Positions 17,578 through 27,434 of a stretch of DNA of 64,000 nt are shown in pieces; position 1 is the first letter of the stretch; each line of letters starts with the position of its first letter. A program made the position numbers and the translations under genes. The DNA is from Phyllobacterium sp. 21LDTY02-6. Lineage in GTDB: Bacteria; Pseudomonadota; Alphaproteobacteria; Rhizobiales; Rhizobiaceae. The notes under the pieces were generated by a model. It worked only from the letters and a program-made list of their open reading frames with translations, did not search any database and was not told where the DNA came from. The stretch lies in contig NZ_JAMJWD020000003.1 of assembly GCF_023554255.2 (NCBI RefSeq), forward strand, positions 310,001 to 374,000. Direction: 5' to 3'.

Positions 17578-19089
17578 TCAGTCCCTGATGCGGATATGGG
17601 CGAGCGGAATTTCGCTGTTGGTCGTAATGTCCGGCTTCCAGTCGAGCCGCTTGCCGACACGCGTATATCCGATCATGTGAAACATCGGGATGTCGGACAC
17701 GACATCCGTGCGCGCCTTGGTAAAGATCGCCTTGAAAGCCTTCATGCGGTCTTCCCCCGTGGCGGCCAGCGCCTTGTCGATTTCCGCATCAAGGGCGGGG
17801 TCCGATACGGTCGAATACTGGCCGGTCGAGCGGTAGAAGATCGGGATGGTGAATGCGGCATCGCCCTTGTTGTTGTCGTGCATCATCTGCAACAGGGTCG
17901 CGCCACGCTCTTCAGGATAGGGCTTCTGCAGATACCGAATCCAGTCGGCAACGTCGAGCATGGTCAGCTTCACATTGAGCCCGGCCGCCTGCCACATCGC
18001 CGCCATGGCCTCCATGGCCTCGCCGCCATTGGGATAGATTCCATTGCGGCCGATCAGGACTATTTCCGTATCGACAGGCACGCCGGCGGCTTTCGCCTCC
18101 GCGACGAGTTCGGCCGCCTTGTCCGGATCGTACTCCCAGGCCTGCAGGCTGTCGTCGTGGCCGTTGATGCCCGGCACGACCATCTGCGATGCACGCTTGA
18201 CGTCCACGCCGAACAACGCCTTCAGGCCATCCCAATCGATCGCCAGATTGAGCGCCTTGCGCACGCGCAGATCGTCGAGCGGCGGCTTGGACATGTCGAT
18301 CCGCATCGCGGTCGTTTCCGAGTTCAGATAGGAGAAATCGGTCTCGGGGTTGGTCGCGTCCTGGGTGGCGATCGATGGCGTCAGGTCGGCTTCGCCGGTT
18401 TCGACCATCGCCGCCCGGATCGACGATTCCGATCTCCAGACATAGGTCGCCTTTTCGATTTCAGGCTTCTCGCCCCAATAGCCGTCGAACCGGTCCATCG
18501 TGACCGTTTGCGTATCGAAGGAGGCCAATTTGAACGGACCGGTGCCGACAGGATCGTTGACGGGCTTGTCTACCGGCGTATTGGGCGAAACCACCATCAC
18601 CACGCTGAGCAGCGTCGGCAGGATCGGTTCAGGCCGGTCGGACCTGATATCGAGAGTGAGGTCGTCGACCGGCGTTGCCTCGAGCTTCCGGTCGCCGAAT
18701 TTCGCCATGTTGTTGCATGTCAGTGCGCCGCCGGTCATGCGCTTGATGGAAAAGGCGACCGCTTTCGCGTCCATGGCCGTTCCGTCCTGAAACTTGACGC
18801 CCGGCCTGAGCTTGATGCGCCATGTCATGTCGTCGGTGCGGGCCCATTCCGTCGCCAGCTTTGGCTGCGGCAGGCCCGTCGCGGCATCGATGACGGTCAG
18901 CGCTTCCGTGACGTTCTGGCTTAGAATCTGCCCGACATTGGTGATGATCGTGCCGCAGGGTTCCAGATTGGCGGGCTGCTCCGGCAGGACGATCTTGATC
19001 GCTTTCCCGGCCTCCTGGCCATATGCCATCCCGGACGTCGTAGCCATGAGCGCCATGGCAATGACAGCGATACTGTGCCTCGTTTTCAT
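17578..19089 (-). CDS. Family 5 solute-binding protein
   Basis: A 503-residue periplasmic protein of the oligopeptide/dipeptide/nickel-binding family 5. The signal peptide MKTRHSIAVIAMALMATTSG is followed by an AYG-QE cleavage site. Family blocks are present: VTEALTVIDAATGLPQPKLA, the WRIKLRPGVKFQDGTAMDAKAVAFS segment (given here by its core KLRPGVKFQDG) and RKALNLAIDWD. GGAGGAGA precedes the ATG at 19089. It lies between kdgD and the permease genes; family 5 proteins also bind sugars and other solutes, so a sugar-acid-related ligand is as likely as a peptide. Confidence 0.9.
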   Translation of the reverse strand: MKTRHSIAVIAMALMATTSGMAYGQEAGKAIKIVLPEQPANLEPCGTIITNVGQILSQNVTEALTVIDAATGLPQPKLATEWARTDDMTWRIKLRPGVKFQDGTAMDAKAVAFSIKRMTGGALTCNNMAKFGDRKLEATPVDDLTLDIRSDRPEPILPTLLSVVMVVSPNTPVDKPVNDPVGTGPFKLASFDTQTVTMDRFDGYWGEKPEIEKATYVWRSESSIRAAMVETGEADLTPSIATQDATNPETDFSYLNSETTAMRIDMSKPPLDDLRVRKALNLAIDWDGLKALFGVDVKRASQMVVPGINGHDDSLQAWEYDPDKAAELVAEAKAAGVPVDTEIVLIGRNGIYPNGGEAMEAMAAMWQAAGLNVKLTMLDVADWIRYLQKPYPEERGATLLQMMHDNNKGDAAFTIPIFYRSTGQYSTVSDPALDAEIDKALAATGEDRMKAFKAIFTKARTDVVSDIPMFHMIGYTRVGKRLDWKPDITTNSEIPLAHIRIRD

Positions 19090-19157
19090 ACTGTCTCCTC
19101 CCATTGTGTTCAAACTTTCGAATGGCACATCGTGCTGCCTTTCGACCGAGCCGAAGT

Positions 19158-19178
19158 ACCGCAGGCTCCCTCCTGCGG

Positions 19179-19179
<1 letters not shown>
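19158..19179 (-). other. Hairpin between kdgD and binding-protein gene
   Basis: Perfect 8-bp inverted repeat ACCGCAGG / CCTGCGGT with a 6-base loop, beginning at the last base of the kdgD stop codon. No U-tract; likely an RNA processing or stability element. Confidence 0.5.
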
Positions 19180-20133
<954 letters not shown>

Positions 20134-20161
20134 ACGGGAGGAACTGTCAACTGGCTTTGCG

Positions 20162-20893
20162 TCAGACGATCTTTCGGCTCGCCAGTCCGCGATAGCGCTT
20201 GATGCCGCCGAGAAGATGCCGCCGCATCGCGTCCCGCGCCTGCTCGGGGTCCCGTGCGAGGATGGCATCCACCACCTCCGCATGTTCGGCGAGCAGGATA
20301 CGGTCGCGGTTGGGCAACGGATCGATTCCACCCATCGCCTTGCGGAACTTCACGCGGGGAATGATCCGGCGGCCTATATGCGCCAGGAACGTCTTGAACC
20401 TGACATTGTTCGTTGCGCTGGCGATAGCCATGTGGAAATGGAAATCCGCCTCGTCGGTGGACTCGCCATCGGCGACAAGCTGGGCGAAAATGTCCAGCTG
20501 CGCCTGTATTTCGGCCTCCTGGGCCGGCGAACTGCGAAGCGCCGCAAGCCCCGCCGCCTCGACCTCTATGCCGATGCGCAGCTCGAGTTCCTCGATAATA
20601 TCGGAAATCTTGTCGGTGGCGGCGGTGAAGAGCGCAAGGGTCTCGGAGGGTTGCTTCGGGCCAAGCACGAATACCCCGACACCGTGGCGCGATTCCAGCA
20701 GTCCGTCTGCCCGGAGCGCCGCTATCGCCTCGCGAATGACGGTGCGGCTGAAGCCGAATTTTTCGACGAGCACCGGTTCGATCGGCAATTTGTCTCCCGG
20801 CGCATAATCGCCGCCTTCGATCTGCCTGCGCAACTCATCGGCAACTTTCCAGGCAAGCGTCTTTTTGGCACCCATGCTGTCCGCCATAACCAT
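20162..20893 (-). CDS. GntR/FadR-family regulator (FCD domain)
   Basis: A 243-residue regulator with an N-terminal winged helix (KLPIEPVLVEKFGFSRTVIREAIAAL region, about residues 30-65; core motif FGFSRTVIREAIAAL) and a C-terminal FCD effector domain. The metal-binding histidines are in FHFHMAIA and AEHAEVVDAI. The ATG at 20893 follows GGAG at six bases; upstream ATGs lack a site. It lies directly upstream of kdgD on the same strand. It is inferred to control the kdgD-importer operon, with a sugar acid as likely effector. Confidence 0.88.
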   Translation of the reverse strand: MVMADSMGAKKTLAWKVADELRRQIEGGDYAPGDKLPIEPVLVEKFGFSRTVIREAIAALRADGLLESRHGVGVFVLGPKQPSETLALFTAATDKISDIIEELELRIGIEVEAAGLAALRSSPAQEAEIQAQLDIFAQLVADGESTDEADFHFHMAIASATNNVRFKTFLAHIGRRIIPRVKFRKAMGGIDPLPNRDRILLAEHAEVVDAILARDPEQARDAMRRHLLGGIKRYRGLASRKIV

Positions 20894-20953
20894 CCGCACT
20901 CCATTGTTTGGCATCAAACTACATGATCTCAATTGGTCGGGGAACAAAAAAGT

Positions 20954-20972
20954 ATGACTGTGTGGCAGTCAT
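20954..20972. promoter_or_regulatory. Inverted repeat between regulator and isochorismatase gene
   Basis: ATGACTG / CAGTCAT, 7-bp perfect arms around TGTGG, in the divergent region between the FadR-type regulator and the isochorismatase-like gene. The half-site matches the kdgD-proximal palindrome, suggesting autoregulation and possible control of the plus-strand gene. Confidence 0.55.
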
Positions 20973-21073
20973 CATACTTCTCCGACCGTATGGGATTATG
21001 CCTGAATGGCTCTGGCGGTTTGTGTCGCTGCCTGTATCATCACTCGACTCGCATCGATCAGAAAGGAATTTCC

Positions 21074-21613
21074 ATGAACCGCCGCGCCGTCGTCATCGTC
21101 GATTTCCAGAACGATTATCTCCCTTCCGGCAAATGGGCGCTGGCGGGGATTGAAGCCGCCGTGGATAACGCCGCCAGGGTCGTTGCCGCGGCGCGCGCCG
21201 CAGGAACGCCCGTCGTCCACGTTCGCCACGAGAGCGGGCCGGACGCTCCGTTTTTCGTCGCCGGAACCAGTGGTGCGGAAATCATTCCGGCCGTGGCGCC
21301 AAGAGACGGCGAGCCGGTGGTGACGAAAAACTATCCCAACGCCTTTCGGGATACGAACCTCAAGGCTCTCCTGGATGCGGAAAACATCAAGGAAGTGGCG
21401 ATCGTCGGCGCCATGACGCATATGTGCATCGATGCAACGGCTCGCGCGGCTGCTGATTTCGGCTACAGCGTGCTTGTTGCCCACGACGCGACCGCCAGCC
21501 GCGACGTGGAGTTTGGCGGAAAAACGATCCCGGCCGCCGACACCCATGCAGCCTTTCTAGCGGCCCTTGGCTTTGCCTATGGCAAAGTCGTCGCGTCAGA
21601 CGAGCTGATCTAG
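21074..21613 (+). CDS. Isochorismatase/nicotinamidase-family hydrolase
   Basis: A 179-residue cysteine hydrolase. The catalytic triad is visible as Asp10 (VVIVDFQNDY), Lys85 (VVTKNYPNAF) and Cys118 (VGAMTHMCIDATARAAAD). The cis-peptide motif before the Cys (GAMTHMC) is typical. GAAAGGAAT precedes the ATG at 21074. The substrate could be an N-carbamoyl or amide compound; nicotinamidases usually carry metal ligands (DxH) after the first Asp that I do not see here, so a generic isochorismatase-like amidase is the safer call. It is divergent from the FadR-type regulator. Confidence 0.85.
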   Translation: MNRRAVVIVDFQNDYLPSGKWALAGIEAAVDNAARVVAAARAAGTPVVHVRHESGPDAPFFVAGTSGAEIIPAVAPRDGEPVVTKNYPNAFRDTNLKALLDAENIKEVAIVGAMTHMCIDATARAAADFGYSVLVAHDATASRDVEFGGKTIPAADTHAAFLAALGFAYGKVVASDELI

Positions 21614-21631
21614 GCTCGCCGGGCCGATACC

Positions 21632-21659
21632 AGCGGCGTCAGAATGGCTGGACGCCGCT
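21632..21659 (+). other. Hairpin downstream of isochorismatase gene
   Basis: Perfect 9-bp inverted repeat AGCGGCGTC / GACGCCGCT with a 10-base loop, 19 bases after the stop codon. A probable transcript-end structure without a U-tract. The rest of 21660-21806 shows nothing recognisable. Confidence 0.5.
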
Positions 21660-21806
21660 CCTGCATCCGGGCTCGGCCATGAGCTTGCCTATTGGATTAT
21701 AAACGGCAAGTGAAATTGGCCCTTCAAACCGAATTCCGCATAGGGCTGGCATTTCGGCAGCGCCCGTATCGCCGCCTTGAACCTGGCTCGGCGCCGTTCA
21801 ATGCGA

Positions 21807-24800
21807 TTACCATATGGCCTTGAAGCCGGCATTGCCGGTGAGCGAATAGCTGCCGCCGATGTCGTCAAGGCTGGTATTGACCGTGCCGCGGCCAAAGATC
21901 GAATATCGGGCGTCGTCCCAGTCAAACGAACCGCCGAGGCCGATGCCGCCCCATAGATCGTCCCTCCCCGAGACAAAGCTGACATTCTCGATCTTGACGT
22001 TCGTGCCCTCAAGGAACTCGTAATAGAGGTTTGCGACGCCGGAGAACTGTACCCTGTCCGCGAGGCCGCGGTCGTTCTGCCATGAGCGCTCATGATCCAC
22101 GGAAATGCCAAGGCGGCCCTGCAGGCTGCGCGCCATTTCAAGCCTGATGTTCGAGCCGAATCCATCCTTGAAATCGTCGAAATCGACGCTCGAATAGGTG
22201 AGCTGGGCCTGCGGCGTCACCGACCAGCGCCCGGCGATTGCGAAGCGCTTGCCGCTTTCCAGCGATAGCGCGAAACCGATCGCGTCATTGCCGTCGATGA
22301 GCCCGCCGCCGCGAGCCGATGTCGTCAGGTCGGTATTGTACCAGGTCACCTGCGCCAGGCTGTCGACATAGAAGCCGCCATTGCCCCGGAACGTCAGCGT
22401 GCCGCCAAAGCCATAGCCCTCGGTCGAGATTTCGGCATCGGCATAGGCGCCCGAACGGGTACTCGCATTGCCGCGGACATAGTGCACGAACACGCCGCCG
22501 GTCATGCTCCCATGTTCGTTGTCGATCATCATGCCATCGATGCCGGCCTGCAACTTGAGCATATCCTGCTCGAAACCGGTTGCGGTGATCGACGACCGGG
22601 CCGCGATATGTTCCCGCCCGCCTTCGATGCCGCCCCAGAGATGGCCGCTGCCATGGGCGCCTGCATCTTCGGTGCGGTCGCTCCCTTCCGCCTGGAAGCG
22701 GCCGCCCAGACGCTGCTGCAACGTGCCGACGCCGTTCAGCCCGAGCAGCGCTTGCGGATAGGCCTCATAGGCCGGCGATCCGACGTGATATTCCGGCGCG
22801 GAGACCGGTTCGGGACTCATCTCCGGACTGGAAGCCGGTTGCGGCTCTTCCGCAGCCGGCACGGGGCTCGGACCGGCGTCGGAACCGGCGTTCACATCCG
22901 CCTCCGATACGGGCGCTTCCGGCGCGTCGGGCGCAGGGATTTCAGGCGCATGCGTTTCCGGCGCAAGCACTTCGGGTACAGGCACTTCGGGCACAGGCGT
23001 TTCAGATACCAGAATTTCAGGTGCAGGCGCGTCGGGCGCGGCGACTTCAGGCGCACGCGTTTCCGGCGCAAGCACTTCAGGTGCTGGCACTTCAGGCGCA
23101 AGGACCTGATGCACACGCACTTCAGGTGCGATTGTGGCGCTCTCCGCCGCATCGGCTTTCAGTGCCGCCGAGCGCAGATACCAATCCTTCGGGTCGGTGC
23201 CGGAGGCATTGTTCTTGTGCAGCCGGTATGTGTAGGCGCCGGCCACCACATAGTCGCCCTCGAGGGCGAATATGCCCTCGGACGCGCCATCGATGGCGAT
23301 GATCTCGATACCCTCGGTTGTCCTCGCGCCCATTCCGCCGGCATTGCTTACGCGAACCGTCGAAGAGCCGGACGTATTGCCACGGACAATCAGCCTGTCG
23401 GTCGCCGAATCGTCGCCGGACAATGCGGTTTCCAGCAGCACGACGCCGTCCCGGCTGTCGAGATCGCCGGCAATGGTCAGCGTTCCAATCGAATTGCCCG
23501 GCGCGATCATTGCTCCACGCTCGAGCCGTATGCTGCCGACCTGCCCGGAACCGCCAAGGACGGCACCTTCGGCTATCTTGAGGCGCCCGCCGAGAACAGC
23601 CGGTTTTGCCGGATCGCCGACAAGCAGGCTGCCGCCGGCGATCAATGTATCTCCCTTGAATCCGGAACTATCGCCATCGAGCAGCAGAGCTCCCTGGCCA
23701 TGCTTGACGAAACTGCCTGCGCCGGCGATCCGCCCTGAATAGACGGAAGCCTGCTTCTGATCCATCTGCAGTGTTGCAGCGGCACCGATCTGGACATTGC
23801 CGTGGAACCTGCCCGCATCGGCCAGAAGCTTTCCCTGCTCTATCGACCAATCCAACGCCGAGCTACCCTCGAGCGCCAGATCGGCGACGCCCTTTTTGAC
23901 CATCTTTCCGGCTTGTTTCTTGACGATCTTGCCGGTTTGCGCACCATCGATGGCAGTAATGTCACCGCCGAAGATTGCGTTGCCGGACTGCTCGAATATC
24001 ACCGTCCCCGCATTGGCGATATCTCCCGCGATCGAGCCCGCCGCGCCCTCGAGCGTGCCACCCCGGACGATCGTCGCGGCATATTTGTTGCCGGTGTTCC
24101 CGAGATGCAGGACGCCGCCGCCGCTTTTGATCAGCGTCCCCGCTCCGGTGACCGCGCCGGTCAGGTCCAGCCTGTCGGTGCGGCTAACGTCGAACAGCCC
24201 GGTTGTTTCTATCGCGATATTTCTGCCCATCGAGAAATTTCCGCGTGCCTCCAGTCCGCCGTCCTTCATATCGAGCTGCGCGGCAGCTGCGCCGAGATTG
24301 CTGTCCGACGATATTCGCAGGGCCCCGCGCTCGATCGTCGTGCTGCCGGAGTAGCTGTTGTTACCGGACAGTTCCAGCGTGCCGGGCCCGCGCTTGGTCA
24401 GTCCTCCGGGGCCGGAAATATCGTTCTTCCATCTATCCCTTGCGCCGAAATCCGCCACGTCCAGTTTCGGATCGATCGATTGGTCCACGATCATCGTCTC
24501 GCGGAAATAGGCCGGCCCATGATGCGCGGCAGCCAGATTGATCAGGCCCCAGCGGGAATCCGGGTGTTTCTTGGTGACCAGCCATCCGGCCGACGACGTT
24601 TCGGGAAATGCGGTACTTGCCAGGATTTCCAATCTCTGCTGCTCGTTCAGATAGGGAAAGCGGAGACGGAGCAGATTTGCCGCCATCTTTGGCAGCTGGC
24701 CGGGCAACAAGGCCGCCGGCGTCGCAGTCGAAGCGCCATAGGAGCCCATCGGGAACCCGCTTTTGGCGTTCTCGTTGAAAAGCGGCGTAGATTCACGTTC

Positions 24801-25583
24801 AAGACACTCGCGCAGCGCCTGCGCGCACAGGCCAATCAGATCGCGTCGCAGCGCTTTGCTTTGCCGCGCGAAAGCGCCGGCCATCCAGTCATCGGAGAGC
24901 AGTTGCGCCGCCGTGCTGTAGGTGCCGATGCGCGAGGCGATGGTATCGGTCGGGAAATGCGCTCCGACGACCACCCTGCTTTCCGCATATTGATCGCCGC
25001 GGGAATGGATTTCCGCGCCGCGCTCGGGGAACAGGATGGCCAGGGCGAGCGCCTGATCGTAACCTCTCCAGGAATGGCCGCTTGGAAAGGACGAGCCCTT
25101 TATGTCCTCATATTCTTTCTTATATCGGCCTTGACGGTCGAGCACCTCTTTTGGACGTCCCCGCAGGAATTCATCCTTCAGGAGAGACGCCGAAGATTTG
25201 TTGGCAGCGTCGATCACCTCTTTGGCGAATATATAGCTCTGATGTTGGTCGAGCTTCGCCTTGGTGGAAAGCGAACCGAGAGCTGTCGGGAGGAAGCTCT
25301 GGTAGAGATAGGGCTCTTTTTCATCTTTATCCGACTCGGCGAGAATCTTCCGTGCACCCGGTATGGCCTGGTATTGCAGGCTTTTCTTGCGATCGAGTTC
25401 GGCAAAGCTGGTCCCGGATAGGGGATAGTCCTTCAGGATTTTCTTCTTGAGATACTTGAACCAGCCCTCCCGTTCCTTTTCGATGTATTCGAGGGCAACC
25501 TGCAGGTCGTTTGCATGCAAAGACGGAGCAGATTGAAAAAATACAGAGCCTGCCAGTATGATGGCACTCAATCGCCGAAACAT
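21807..25583 (-). CDS. Autotransporter with PAP2 acid-phosphatase passenger
   Basis: A 1258-residue type Va-like secreted or surface protein. Signal peptide at residues 1-24 (MFRRLSAIILAGSVFFQ, cut after HA). The N-terminal ~340 residues carry the full class A acid phosphatase/PAP2 signature: KX6RP (Lys136 to Arg-Pro 143-144), PSGH (167-170) and SRX5HX3D (Ser202-Arg203, His209, Asp213). Three passenger-associated repeats follow (for example LTKRGPGTLELSGNNSYSG near 394-412), then a beta-helix-like region. Next comes a linker of degenerate APEV/APET repeats at roughly 815-895, a Pro/Ser-rich stretch, and a ~270-residue C-terminal beta-barrel ending in Trp. I chose the ATG at 25583 because AGGA lies upstream and gives a standard signal peptide; an ATG at 25604 adds seven residues. 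It is flanked by non-coding repeats and has no operon partner. Confidence 0.9.
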   Translation of the reverse strand: MFRRLSAIILAGSVFFQSAPSLHANDLQVALEYIEKEREGWFKYLKKKILKDYPLSGTSFAELDRKKSLQYQAIPGARKILAESDKDEKEPYLYQSFLPTALGSLSTKAKLDQHQSYIFAKEVIDAANKSSASLLKDEFLRGRPKEVLDRQGRYKKEYEDIKGSSFPSGHSWRGYDQALALAILFPERGAEIHSRGDQYAESRVVVGAHFPTDTIASRIGTYSTAAQLLSDDWMAGAFARQSKALRRDLIGLCAQALRECLERESTPLFNENAKSGFPMGSYGASTATPAALLPGQLPKMAANLLRLRFPYLNEQQRLEILASTAFPETSSAGWLVTKKHPDSRWGLINLAAAHHGPAYFRETMIVDQSIDPKLDVADFGARDRWKNDISGPGGLTKRGPGTLELSGNNSYSGSTTIERGALRISSDSNLGAAAAQLDMKDGGLEARGNFSMGRNIAIETTGLFDVSRTDRLDLTGAVTGAGTLIKSGGGVLHLGNTGNKYAATIVRGGTLEGAAGSIAGDIANAGTVIFEQSGNAIFGGDITAIDGAQTGKIVKKQAGKMVKKGVADLALEGSSALDWSIEQGKLLADAGRFHGNVQIGAAATLQMDQKQASVYSGRIAGAGSFVKHGQGALLLDGDSSGFKGDTLIAGGSLLVGDPAKPAVLGGRLKIAEGAVLGGSGQVGSIRLERGAMIAPGNSIGTLTIAGDLDSRDGVVLLETALSGDDSATDRLIVRGNTSGSSTVRVSNAGGMGARTTEGIEIIAIDGASEGIFALEGDYVVAGAYTYRLHKNNASGTDPKDWYLRSAALKADAAESATIAPEVRVHQVLAPEVPAPEVLAPETRAPEVAAPDAPAPEILVSETPVPEVPVPEVLAPETHAPEIPAPDAPEAPVSEADVNAGSDAGPSPVPAAEEPQPASSPEMSPEPVSAPEYHVGSPAYEAYPQALLGLNGVGTLQQRLGGRFQAEGSDRTEDAGAHGSGHLWGGIEGGREHIAARSSITATGFEQDMLKLQAGIDGMMIDNEHGSMTGGVFVHYVRGNASTRSGAYADAEISTEGYGFGGTLTFRGNGGFYVDSLAQVTWYNTDLTTSARGGGLIDGNDAIGFALSLESGKRFAIAGRWSVTPQAQLTYSSVDFDDFKDGFGSNIRLEMARSLQGRLGISVDHERSWQNDRGLADRVQFSGVANLYYEFLEGTNVKIENVSFVSGRDDLWGGIGLGGSFDWDDARYSIFGRGTVNTSLDDIGGSYSLTGNAGFKAIW

Positions 25584-25709
25584 AATCAATATCCTGAAAT
25601 TCAAATAAACCGATCAAATATGACTGCGTTAACGCGTCAGTTTATCAATTGGATGACAAGGGAATGATATTCCGCCGGCGAACAAGCCCAGCATGAGGGG
25701 ATTGATTGC

Positions 25710-26052
25710 ATAAGCAAAATCTGCACCACGCCCGCGCAATCGCGTCTGGTCATTGAAAAAGGGGGGGGGAGACGGGCGGTCTTCAGCGCGTCAGTATTAT
25801 ATCAGGGTCGAGGTCCGAAGACCGCCCGCGACGTCTTTGCCTGCCATTGTCACGTTTGTCAGACGCAACAACCCGGAAAACGAAGCGCTACCTCCGTTTC
25901 CATCTGCAGTTTGCCGGCCAATCGGGTTTGTCACTTCCGATCGTCCGGCAACGCCATCCTTTCCCAGCTTGTCGAAACAGCTCCGGAAGCTGCTCCCCCA
26001 CTGGAAAGGATTTGTGCAGAATACCCCGGCTTCAAACAGGGGGGATAAGTTT
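25710..26052. repeat. ~343-bp intergenic repeat, copy 1
   Basis: Closely matches 45981-46320 over its whole length, with scattered substitutions and a few small indels. It starts ATAAGCAAAA and ends GGGATAAGTTT. A 12-bp inverted repeat, CGGGCGGTCTTC (25773-25784) / GAAGACCGCCCG (25817-25828), could form a strong stem-loop and is identical in the other copy. No shared protein-coding frame is evident and there is no transposase. It may be a non-autonomous mobile element or a structured RNA. Confidence 0.8.
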
Positions 26053-26284
26053 TTTTGCGTGCCGGAAGGAAGAATGAGCGAAATCATTGGCTTACAGGGC
26101 AAAATATTCTTTTAGGCCGAAAATCTATCCCACCGCATGGGCCAGTTTGCCCCCGTTCATGGCCCGGAAAACAAGCGATGGCAATAATGTACCGCGTGCC
26201 ATGAGGGAGGTGGGTTGATGGCGGTAAGGTTGGGAGCTTGGGTTTGAAACCTCGCAGAACTAGAACCCTGCAAAACTCTACTCT

Positions 26285-26386
26285 CCCTCATCCTGAGCTT
26301 GTCGAAGGGCGCAGCAACGCTTGTGCAATCTCTTTTTAGGAAGCTGCATCGAAATAGTGCGTGCTTCGACAAGCTCAGCATGAGGG
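26285..26386. repeat. ~102-bp palindromic repeat (Bru-RS/REP-like), copy 1
   Basis: 23-bp terminal arms, CCCTCATCCTGAGCTTGTCG.. and ..CGACAAGCTCAGCATGAGGG, are inverted with one mismatch and enclose about 56 bp. The size and arm type resemble the palindromic Bru-RS repeats described in Brucella and the CTTCGACAAGCTCAG elements widespread in Proteobacteria. A degenerate copy lies at 45829-45947. Confidence 0.75.
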
Positions 26387-26540
26387 AGGTTGGTGGGTGG
26401 CAGGGCGGTAGTTCTGCAAGCTTTCAGCTCTGGCTCCCTACTTTTCTGCAAACAAACCCCTACCCCACGATGAGCCTGCCAAACCACGATGCCCTGCATT
26501 GTGGGCGTCCCTTTTTAAAGGCTTGCGGAGACGATGATGT

Positions 26541-27434
26541 TCAGCCTTTCGCCGCGATGATCCTGGTGATGGGCGAGATCGGCTCGCGCCCGAGCCTGGC
26601 GCATGTATCGAGGGCAACCCGGCACAGCGCCGGCAGGTCGACACCGGTTGCAACGCCCATCCCTTCCAGCATGTAGACCAGTTCCTCCGTCGCGACATTT
26701 CCGGTCGCGCCCTTGGCATAGGGGCAGCCGCCGAGACCGCCGACCGAAGCGTCGAAGACCCGCACGCCCGCTTCGAGGCAAGCGTAGATATTGGCCAGCG
26801 CCTGTCCATAAGTATTGTGTTCGTGCAGCGCCAGCCGGTCCATGGGCACCTCTCCCGCCACGGCTCGCGCCATGGCAGCCGCCGCCTTCGGCGTGCCGAC
26901 GCCGATCGTATCGCCGAGGGAAATCTCGTAGCAGCCCATGCGATGGAGCCGCTCGGCCACCTTCACCACGGCCGATACCGCCACTTCTCCCTCATAGGGA
27001 CATCCGAGGACGCAGGATACATAGCCGCGGACGCGAATGCCGGCCTGGCGCGCGGCATCCATCACCGGTTCGAATCTTTCGAAGCTCTCGGCAATGGAAC
27101 AATTGATATTCTTCTGCGAGAAGCTTTCCGATGCGGAAGCGAAGATGGCGATCTCCCCGGCCCCGGCCGCATGCGCCGCTTCGAAGCCCTTCATGTTCGG
27201 CACCAGCACGGGAAAGTCGAGGCCGTCGCGCTTTGGCAGCGCGGCAAGCACCTCGGCGGAACCGGCCATCTGCGGCACCCATTTCGGCGAGACGAAACTG
27301 CCCGCCTCGATGCTGCGCAGGCCTGCGGCAACCAGACCCTCGATCATGAGGATGCGGTCCTCGACGCTCAGCGGCCGGGCCTCGTTCTGCAGCCCATCCC
27401 TCGGGCCGACTTCGACCAGGCGTATATTATCCAT
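26541..27434 (-). CDS. mvaB: Hydroxymethylglutaryl-CoA lyase
   Basis: A 297-residue TIM-barrel enzyme that cleaves HMG-CoA to acetoacetate and acetyl-CoA. The N-terminal VEVGPRDGLQNE, the histidines in ALHEHNTYGQALAN and the catalytic-cysteine loop GGLGGCPYAKGATGNVATEE are all intact. The ATG at 27434 follows GAGGTGAAG; a GTG at 27446 is the alternative. Its start overlaps the end of the MocR-type regulator gene, so the two are co-transcribed. Together with the divergent class II HMG-CoA reductase it forms the mevalonate catabolic pathway known from Pseudomonas mevalonii (mvaAB). A leucine-degradation role is less likely because no methylcrotonyl-CoA carboxylase genes are present. Confidence 0.92.
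   Translation of the reverse strand: MDNIRLVEVGPRDGLQNEARPLSVEDRILMIEGLVAAGLRSIEAGSFVSPKWVPQMAGSAEVLAALPKRDGLDFPVLVPNMKGFEAAHAAGAGEIAIFASASESFSQKNINCSIAESFERFEPVMDAARQAGIRVRGYVSCVLGCPYEGEVAVSAVVKVAERLHRMGCYEISLGDTIGVGTPKAAAAMARAVAGEVPMDRLALHEHNTYGQALANIYACLEAGVRVFDASVGGLGGCPYAKGATGNVATEELVYMLEGMGVATGVDLPALCRVALDTCARLGREPISPITRIIAAKG

Larger units (their letters stand above)
25584..26540. other. Gene-free intergenic region with composite repeats
   Basis: A 957-bp stretch between the autotransporter and HMG-CoA lyase genes. It contains the ~343-bp repeat (25710-26052), a palindromic repeat (26285-26386) and isolated arm fragments (near 25683-25700 and 26199-26213). Several open frames of 70-125 codons cross it on both strands, but they overlap the repeats, lack ribosome sites and resemble no family, so I do not call them genes. 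Confidence 0.7.

Noticed and set aside
25753-26676. Short open frames in the repeat-rich gap
   Set aside because: They lie across or between repeat elements, lack ribosome sites, and frames in the two repeat copies are not conserved.
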